Shown: one piece after another, positions 54,949 to 64,000 of the stretch | How the letters are laid out: the number at the start of each line of letters is the position of its first letter | How positions within the stretch are numbered: the first letter of the stretch is position 1 | From: Nectonema munidae | Lineage: Eukaryota; Nematomorpha; Nectonematoida; Nectonematidae | Reading direction: 5' to 3' | Assembly (NCBI GenBank): GCA_030549495.1 | Contig: JAUIRK010000173.1 | Span: 646,929 to 710,928 of the forward strand | Length of the DNA stretch: 64,000 bases | The notes under the pieces: generated by a model | The model's input: only the letters and a program-made list of their open reading frames with translations | Database searches by the model: none | Told to the model about the DNA's origin: nothing | Translations under genes and position numbers: made by a program

Positions 54949-56046
54949 ATGAATGAATGAATGAATGAATGTATGAATGAATGAATGAATGAATGAATGA
55001 ATGTATGAATGAATGAATGAATGAATGAATGAATGAATGAATGAATGAATGAATGAATGAATGAATGAATGAATGAATGAATGAATGAATGAATGAATGA
55101 ATGAATGAATGAATGAATGAATGAATGAATGAATGAATGAATGAATGAATGAATGAATGAATGAATGAATGAATGAATGAATGAATGAATGAATGAATGA
55201 ATGAATGAATGAATGAATGAATGAATGAATGAATGAATGAATGAATGAATGAATGAATGAATGAATGAATGAATGAATGAATGAATGAATGAATGAATGA
55301 ATGAATAATGAATAATGAATAATGAATGAATGAATGAATGAATGAATGAATGAATGAATGAATGAATGAATGAATGAATGAATGAATGAATGAATGAATG
55401 AATGAATGAATGAATGAATGAATGAATGAATGAATGAATGAATGAATGAATGAATGAATGAATGAATGAATGAATGAATGAATGAATGAATGAATGAATG
55501 AATGAATGAATGAATGAATGAATGAATGAATGAATGAATGAATGAATGAATGAATGAATGAATGAATGAATGAATGAATGAATGAATGAATGAATGAATG
55601 AATGAATGAATGAATGAATGAATGAATGAATGAATGAATGAATGAATGAATGAATGAATGAATGAATGAATGAATGAATGAATGAATGAATGAATGAATG
55701 AATGAATGAATGAATGAATGAATGAATGAATGAATGAATGAATGAATGAATGAATGAATGAATGAATGAATGAATGAATGAATGAATGAATGAATGAATG
55801 AATGAATGAATGAATGAATGAATGAATGAATGAATGAATGAATGAATGAATGAATGAATGAATGAATGAATGAATGAATGAATGAATGAATGAATGAATG
55901 AATGAATGAATGAATGAATGAATGAATGAATGAATGAATGAATGAATGAATGAATGAATGAATGAATGAATGAATGAATGAATGAATGAATGAATGAATG
56001 AATGAATGAATGAATGAATGAATAATGGAATGAATAATGGAATGAA
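54949..56046. repeat. Giant (TGAA)n tetranucleotide array, 1.1 kb
   Basis: About 270 nearly perfect tandem copies of TGAA (ATGA in phase). Interruptions are few: gtatg at about 54970 and 55002, a triple aataatg block at about 55303-55323, and aataatgga units at the right edge (from 56021). The minus-strand frames of more than 380 codons that run through it, repeating FIHS, are consequences of the repeat and not genes. Confidence 0.97.
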
Positions 56047-56229
56047 ATACTTGTAGTTGTTCTGGAAACACGAGGGAAACGGAAAGAATACGTGATTTTG
56101 GGGAACTGCGAAAGGATTAAGCATTTTTTGATATTGAATAGAAGCCGCTGTTTGAAAGTGATTTTGTTCTAAAGTCTTTTCATTTGCGAAAGATGTGGTG
56201 GGAATGAAGTTTGTAAAAGCATTATTCAT
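56041..56229 (-). CDS. Weak candidate exon beside the TGAA array
   Basis: On the minus strand, before the array, 63 codons from an ATG at 56229 read NAFTNFIPTTSFANEKTLEQ, NHFQTAASIQYQKMLNPF and AVPQNHVFFPFPSCFQN. The composition (Gln, Asn, Pro, Phe) and higher GC than the flanks are coding-like, as in a low-complexity region of a transcription factor, but there is no clear donor before the repeat and no family match. Confidence 0.25.
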
Positions 56230-56938
56230 TGAAATGACAACTTTTTATCTAAATGTAGGAGATATAAAATATCATTTTATCCTAGGCTGCATTTTTTGTT
56301 TGTAAATTTTAAATCAAAAATGCTGATAAAGCAAGGAGCTACGAAGTAAAAAACGAACATTTAAAGTACTCAAATTCTGATACTTAAAAACCAACAGTTC
56401 TTTAACAAAATTTCACTCAACTCTAAGATTTACTTAGACTTTAATATACATGCTAAAAAAATTTTTGTCATTAAATGGCTCAAGTGAAAATAAATTTTTA
56501 TATTCCAATAGGAGTTGTCAAATAGATGAGATCAATGAAAATGTATGTAAATAATAAAATGACTTTGTAGTTTAGTTGCTTTGTCAACCGATCAAATTAA
56601 ATAAATAGAAAGATAGATAGAAAAATTATATATAAACAGTTACACATATATAGGCACTAGCCTTAGGATCGTTACTACTAAAAATAACTTCGTTATTGTC
56701 ATCATTGCTTTGAATAAAAACGCATCTATTTATCATTATAATTGACTCAAAAATTTTTAATAATTAAAATTAGGAATTTTTTGTAGTTTCCTATTTTTCG
56801 TTATTTTTTCACAAAAAAATGTGTAAAATTGTTTAGAAAATAATATAATAAAAATTTAAAACTAAGATACATAAGTGTGTTAAAAGTAAGTTCAATATAA
56901 ATTAAAATAACAAAAAAACGCTAAAATATTTTATTTAA
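56230..56938. other. AT-rich stretch, no gene seen
   Basis: No coding frame, repeat or element end recognised up to the TTAA at 56935-56938, which marks the next piggyBac element. Confidence 0.5.
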
Positions 56939-58368
56939 CACTAGGATGACATGAAAAAAAAACTTACTATGATGACATTGCGGTCATTTTGACCGCAGCT
57001 GAGAAAATTTATATATTTTAGTGAAATGCATAATTTTCCAAAAGTTTTTATTTAATATTTTTTGAATCAACATATAAATAGTTGTTTACATAAAAAATTA
57101 AATGTTTTCACATTTTTTACAAAAAATAAATGTGTTAGCTACACACTTTCCACATCTTGATAAACCACATTTGTGGAATAATTTAGTAGCTTTATTTCTT
57201 CATTTGGATGAATGCTAACTTTTTTGAATCTTATATGAACAACTACTGTTTGATGCCTCCACATCAGATTCCAAACTTTTTTATTTGAAAAAAAAACAAA
57301 TTTTTTTATTTGATTTGGCTTTGTATGCTGTTATTGAAACATCATCAGAAAAAACAAATTTGTAGAATAAATTGGAACTTTTTTTGCATACATTTCCTTA
57401 TTTCAGAAGGAACTTCACTTCTATTTTGTTTGAGAGCACCAACAAAACTTGTTCTTCAACAACTAGATCTGAAGCTAATTTCTTTAAAGTAAAAAAATTG
57501 CCACAAATGATATTATAACCTTTTTTTGAAATTCCACTTTGTTAAACAAGTTTTTTCACAATATACTCACCAAGAGGAACACTTAATCTTTCATTATCTT
57601 TACCGAGATAAGAAAAACCTCCACACAGGTATTTACTTTTAACATCCACAATAAACCAAAATTTTATACCATATTTATCGGGCTTGCTAGGTAGATATTG
57701 GGTAAAAGGACATTTTGTAGGAAAGAGTTGTTCGTCAATAGTCAAATTAGAATATGGTACGTACCTTTTTTTACTATTATTTATAAAAAGATTCCATACT
57801 TCAGATATCAAACCAAACTTATCCGTCCTTAAACGTTCTTTTCTTTCACTTTTCAAATAAAACCTGATAAATTTTATTATTTCTTCAATTACTGTATTCA
57901 GAAAGGCTTTCATTTTCAGAAATATAGGACATTATTTCATCATCATTATCTGTTTCTTGAGTGTAATCTATTATATAGATTGACGCCTTTACTGCAGAGA
58001 ATCTATTACGCTTTGAAAAAGGCATTTGAACAGATGATAAAGGAACAAAAACAAACTATGAGAAAAAGAAATGACGGAAATTATGAAAAGCAAGAGCTTA
58101 AGACAATATTTATGCTTGAATAGTGAACATGTGTGTTAATTGTGGATGAATGAAAGGTAGGTCAAAATGACCGCACATGTCATACTAGGAATGTTGTTGT
58201 GCTACATAACTATAATAAAGACAAAAGCAACAGAAATTTCAAAGACAACATGTATTAACAATATATTAAAAGTCATCGACTATCAGAACTAAGTACATAT
58301 GTTTTGTGGTACTTACTTAACCATAAATCTTTAAATGCGCTCATTTTGACCGCAATGTCATCCTAGTG
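56939..58368 (-). mobile_element. piggyBac element, deleted and decayed
   Basis: Ends cactaggatgaca (56939-56951) and tgtcatcctagtg (58356-58368) are perfect inverses; TTAA precedes the left end. Both ends carry the hairpin gcggtcattttgaccgc (56980-56996) or a one-base variant (58337-58353), and a third partial copy lies near 58163-58176. On the minus strand the transposase is in pieces: an ATG at 58025 with an acidic N terminus (MPFSKRNRFSAVK); the first catalytic motif in NLTIDEQLFPTKCPF with KPDKYGIKFW (57542-57913, 123 codons); a TSFVGALKQNRSEVP piece (about 57460-57415) corresponding to the LxGTxRxNRxxxP motif; and a cysteine finger HKCGLSRCGKCV (about 57175-57140). The region between, with the second and third Asp, is largely missing. 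Confidence 0.85.
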
Positions 58369-61300
58369 TATCAAAATTAATCAAAAGTTTAACAGAAAGC
58401 GAAGATATAAATAAAATGAAATTTGTCAAATTTTGAAAAAATATATTCAAGTAACTTCATATATACAATAATAATATCCAAGTACATAAAATAAAAAATA
58501 GAATATAAAAGAATTTTTTTTTAATTTTTAAAATAATTATTTGAGCTAAGACTAGGTGTTTGAAATCGAGTTATCAATTTGTTTTAAAAATTCCAGGGTG
58601 TTTGAAAATTTTGTTCAAAATAGTGTACTTTCCTAATGTTTTTGAAAATATTATTTTTTTGCGAAATTTTTTATCTCCAAAAATTTTTCCAGATTGGACC
58701 ATATGGTAGTCGATTTCAAAAGTGCCTTTCCATGGTTTCTACCAATGAAGATCTTAGATTTATGTTACCTTGACTTTGAAATGATGAATGCTGGAGTCGA
58801 ATTATAAATTTAATTTGGAGTTAAAGAAAAAATTGATAATAATTACTTACAATTTTCGCTAATTAGAATATTATAAAAATGAGTTTAAAATATTTGAAAT
58901 AGTTTGGATTCTGCCGAAAGTTTGCAATGAAGTCGACTATCAGTAATTCGTAGTGCTCTCGACTGGTCTGTTTCCGGGTTTTTTTCATTCATATTTTTGC
59001 TTATCTATAGTTTTAATCTACAAATTTACTTTTAAATAAAAACTAAAATACGATTTCGTTGAAATAAGAAAGAATTACAAATTTTAAATGAGATATAAAG
59101 GTGACAAATAATTTAAAATCGGGGTTAATTAGACGTTAAAAGTAATGAATTTTCAAATTGTGTTTCTTATGAAAAGAGTTTTTTGGAGACTGGGTTTGCC
59201 CATATTTCATGAGGACTTTAATTTTCATCATAAACAAATTTGCTAAATTCGAGAACAAAAGGCTTAACTTAAAATATAGTAATGGACGGTGAGTATATTA
59301 AAAATTAAACTATATTAAAAATTAAGTATATTAAACTTATGTGTTCACATTTTAATTCAAGTGAAAAGATCTAGCCTGTCTTCTGATTATTTCTGCAGCC
59401 ACACTTTTATTAATCTAATCTCATTTTTTTTCAGAGCGTAAACTAATTCATTTTTCTTTTAATTTTTTTAGATTTTATTTAAATATCATATGTGAATTAC
59501 AAGATTTCCTTAGTAAAATAAGCCATAGTCAAGTAAGCATTTCTCTGTTAAGTTCAAAGTGTAAAATATTGATATAAAAAGCAAGCAAAATCGCACGGAT
59601 ATATTGCAAAGGAACAGAAAACATAAATATGTAAGTGTTATATTCTTTCTTCGAAGAATTTGTTTTATAAGATCATATCTACATAAACAAAGTATAATGA
59701 TGATGATGATAAAGTTTCATTAATGAAATATAGAAGAGTAAATTCCAAAACAGAGGAACAAGATTATTTTAAATTTAATCACTCACAAAAATTTTAATTA
59801 TGTTTTAATATGCAAATTTTAAAAAAAAATCTCACAGAAAATGTTATCAGAGTCTCAATATTTATAGGTAAATTCAAAAACAATTCGTTTCAAAAAATAC
59901 AAATAAATTTCGTTAAAAAATAAATTTAAACGATTGGGTCTGATAAAATTACTGATCGGTTAATGGTCATTAAAATAGGTTTGACTGATAATTACCTGAG
60001 TATATAACAATCTAATTAATTATTAAAAATAAAAGAATTTATTTGGTCTATTTTGAACTTTTTCAAGGTTAGTGTAACATTAAAATAATATGCTTTCCTT
60101 ACCTGTTGGAAATATATAAAAATGAAGAATTATTTCAAATGATTTTTAGATTTTTCAAAAAATATAAACATTTCAAATAATTTATATTCAATTTTTCATC
60201 GAGCCATTGTTTTACCTAAATTTTGTGAAGATTATTTGTGTTTTTAAATATTCCAAAACGAGGAAAGTTTATTTGTTTAGAAACTCTTACACACTTTTCT
60301 TAAGTTTTATTAGCATTATTCATATCACTCCTTCAAGATGTACGCTAAATATTTTTAAATAAATTTTTACAAAATGTGTGTATAATATAAAAAGTGAATA
60401 CTTTTATTATCCTCAATAAATAAGCTTGATTACCTGCAAAAACGTGAATAATATTGCAGAACCACAATTATTTGATAAAATTTAAAAATTTAAATTAAAA
60501 AAGTCAATATTTTGTTTTATATTTATAATGGAGATTAAGTAAAAAGTAAAAGGGTAAGAAAATTTGTTATCATTTTTTAGTTTATATTATGGATATTAAA
60601 GTTCTGGATGAACAAATTATTTCCACCCACACCCACACACAGCGACTAGATTTGACACACGCCTGCCCACATCCGCAAACTAGAAATTCTTTCTGACTGA
60701 GTTTTATCAAAATTAAGAAAACAACTTTAAAGATTGGATTGATAATAAACAACTTTTCTTACAAGATTTAAAGAAGATCAACTACATATGGCTTCAAGGT
60801 ATCCATGCTAGATGTATTAACCTCATAGAGTATAAAGGTAATCTTTATATCTTAGTTTACCTCTATGGATATTATCATCAATTGATTTATTTAATGACGA
60901 TTTTCAAAACTCAATCAAAACGGCTATGATTCGTCGTATAGCTACATTAAAAAATCCAGACATTTCAAAGATCAGGGAAAATCATAATTTTCGGACATTT
61001 TTTTATTAGATTTACTGCCAAGTTTCAAAGTTAATATTGATTATATAGAAACTAAATCTTTTTTGTGTCGTTGTCTTAAAAAGTTTCTCTTCTAAGAGAA
61101 AGTAGTTTACAAACACGTTGTAAAATTAGTAGTTGGAGTTTACTCAACAAAATGTAAAGTGATTCCGTTTAAAACGAAATTTTTTTTTGAAGATGTTTTA
61201 AATTGTATATGATTAAGCAAGATGAATTGAAAGCTTACATGCGTAAAATAATATTGATATTTTGGAGGATAAATTTGAATCAACCTTCAACAATATGAGT

Positions 61301-61630
61301 TAAACGATTTCTTGGACAAGTGTGATATGTTTTTCTATTTTATATATTTGACAGTACAAATAAAATGGAAATAGATTAAAAAACAAAGGTTGTTAAGAAA
61401 TAAAAAGATATACCATATTTTAACGTGTAAAGATAATCTTATTTTTGTCAAAAATTACATTCAAAAAATTTGTAAATTACTTGCACATGGATAGTATTGA
61501 CAATGCATTAATTTTAATAGAGACACAATATTTCCAAATTCTCCATACTTTTATTCAAATGTAATAGTTTGTCTATGCGTGATTAAAACATTTTTAATTA
61601 AAATTGTTTACTTTTAATTAAACCCCAAAA
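58369..61630. other. Long AT-rich stretch, no gene seen
   Basis: No transposon ends, SINEs or coding exons recognised. A small ACCC-rich patch lies at 60626-60680. Confidence 0.45.
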
Positions 61631-61761
61631 TCAGGGAGTTTCGTTTATATAAGAGGATTGTTTAAACACGCTAACATATGGTATTTCATATAACGACAAC
61701 TTCCCCTTATCAAACAGCGGAAAACCATAATTACGAGAGGGGTCTGCAGAGTACAATTTCG
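61631..61761 (-). CDS. Candidate terminal exon, unrecognised
   Basis: Minus strand. A strong acceptor (TTACTTACTCTTCCTCAAGCAG, AG 61762-61763) is followed by two bases and 42 codons ending in TGA (61631-61633): KLYSADPSRNYGFPLFDKG, KLSLYEIPYVSVF and KQSSYINETP. Codon use has more G/C than the surrounding DNA. The frame also runs open upstream of the acceptor to an ATG at 61852, but that part is low-complexity (NLSLSLS). No domain or family recognised, no membrane segment. Confidence 0.35.
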
Positions 61762-63149
61762 CTGCTTGAGGAAGAGTAAGTAAATTTTTTCGTACATATG
61801 TGAATATAGAAATATATTCAACATTGCTTAGGCTAAGAGAGAGATTGTGCAAGAAATTATATCATTGCACTTTTTATTACATTTTAAAATATCAAGAACT
61901 CTTGTAAATTTCACTATATTACGAAAAATTCAAGAAAAGGATATTGGAATCATATAGAGATAAGGTTCAGGAAGAATTCATTTTAGGAAATTTTTTATTA
62001 AATTAGTTTTACAAACATATATGAATAAAATTTAAATTACACGTGTTTGCCAGAGTTTATCAAAATACTGATTAAATCGAAAGAGTTCATTGTAGATATT
62101 TTTTGTAAAATCTTATTAACCAAAAATTTTTAAGATACGCACTTACTAGGAGTATATTAATTAACATATGTGAGGGATAATTGAATTTAAAAAATTACTG
62201 ACACAGTTTATCCGAAAATAAAACGAAATTTAGATAAAAATTGATTTAAAGATTTAAAATCAGCCCAGATTCATTTCAAATAGACATTATTTACATGGAT
62301 AACACTTTAAAGTTAAGGGATTACTTTTAATAGAAAAATCACTCTGCACGAAAAGTAATAAAAAAGAGAAATTGTTATATTTTTAAAATACCTTGACTTA
62401 TGGCAAGACTTTGGCAGAAGAATGAGAGGGATTATTTTCAAATTACTTACTTTTTGTGTATTAATTAGTGTATATATTTGTCTATATGTGTTTACTTCTG
62501 GTGTGAGTGTGTATTTATAAGTACTACGCTTTCATGAGCGGGTGTTTGAAAGCATCTACAAGGGTGTGGTGGTGCAGGGCTCATGTTATTTGATGACGGA
62601 ACTTCATCCATAAATAAGGGTAGCTGAGAGAGGAAGAGAGATAGATACTAAGTCGTGGAGAGGAATATAAATTAGGCGAGAAAATGTCTTTATTAATATA
62701 AAATTGTGTGGCTGTGTGTGTATTTATTAGTATTTATTTATTATCATTATTTCGTATTTGAAATGTGTGACAGTACTCTACTCCTAGTTCCCACACTCTT
62801 TCTTCTCAGTAGTGCGTGCTTCTCTCCCTCTGTTTGTGTGAGAAGCGAGAGGATAAAGTCTATCAATCATCATCCCGTTACATTACAGCTTCTCAAATCA
62901 TCAACCACTTTCTCACCTCACCATCATTCGTTGATTAGCATTTGATGTACATGACTAACTTCAAATCGAGTCTCGCGCTTTGCAGTTCTGACACTTTTTG
63001 ATATTATACTTAGCGCGACAAATCAAGTGTCAGCATTCACTTACTCAATCAATCAAAATGTTAATCATCCTATTAAAACGATTAAAACTTCATCTTTTGT
63101 GTCTTTTGGAGATGAGTATTTTTCTTTCACTATATCTTGCATTTTCTTA
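61762..63149. promoter_or_regulatory. AT-rich flank and possible regulatory island
   Basis: From about 62450 to 63130 the sequence is of higher complexity, with GT-rich and GA-rich patches, a TTTATTAGTATTTATTTATT cluster (62722-62741) that would suit Hox/Caudal-type factors, and two patches bearing gcgcg-type CpGs (about 62973 and 63014). No exon was recognised. The island borders the giant CAT array. Confidence 0.3.

Positions 63150-64000
<851 letters not shown>

Noticed and set aside
54917-56229. Two minus-strand frames of 384 and 429 codons repeating FIHS
   Set aside because: They are translations of the TGAA array, which is open in several frames because no unit makes a stop on that strand. 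Only the 56041-56229 edge has non-repeat coding-like sequence.

Overview
This window reads as AT-rich, transposon-dense nuclear DNA of an invertebrate animal. No bacterial operons, rRNA genes, CRISPR arrays or true tRNA genes were seen. Short coding exons with GT-AG borders, a CNOT2 (NOT2) homologue, tRNA-derived SINEs, many MITEs, hAT, piggyBac and Tigger DNA transposons, and very long pure microsatellites all point to an animal genome. An arthropod, perhaps a copepod such as a sea louse, would fit, but that is inference only.

Left end (1-8.5 kb): the 3' part of a CNOT2-like gene lies on the + strand, with exons at 4824-5060 and 8128-8259. Upstream of it is a nest of fossils: a ZBED5-like hAT transposase whose two ends (675-810 and 3479-3960) are separated by a broken Ty3/gypsy LTR retrotransposon (about 1095-3478). 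A hAT MITE with a perfect 8-bp target duplication follows (4236-4487). The 3-kb CNOT2 intron holds several candidate exons: three + strand pieces that are all phase 1, and a cysteine/tryptophan-rich minus-strand open frame.

Middle (8.5-31 kb): MITEs and inverted repeats (8622-8815, 9061-9230, 12399-12868), two unrelated tandem arrays of about 150-bp units (14348-15235 and 16388-17130), a deleted hAT element (18382-19014), a well-bounded zinc-finger exon on the minus strand (20086-20221), a second hAT fossil (22970-24698) joined to a Tigger scrap, a larger Tigger fossil (27615-28870), and a second SINE type (26062-26235).

31-49 kb: mostly unannotatable AT-rich DNA with SINEs (three related copies), a cluster of TTAA-flanked piggyBac-type MITEs (36.4-37.8 kb), an element built from 15-16 bp subrepeats (37935-38328), and a probable host gene start on the minus strand (exons 48658-48730 and 47164-47440).

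Right end (49-64 kb): a nearly complete but broken piggyBac element (49007-51317) that keeps all three catalytic Asp motifs, a second decayed piggyBac (56939-58368), a 1.1-kb TGAA tetranucleotide array, an isolated candidate terminal exon (61631-61761), and a CAT array of more than 850 bp that runs off the window. Five islands of higher complexity (near 21, 36, 41, 53 and 62.5 kb) with microsatellites and homeodomain-like sites may be regulatory.

Apart from CNOT2 (mRNA deadenylation and translational control in the CCR4-NOT complex), no host gene could be named. No complete undescribed system was identified; the least explained items are the two 150-bp arrays, the phase-matched intronic exons and the unassigned exons.
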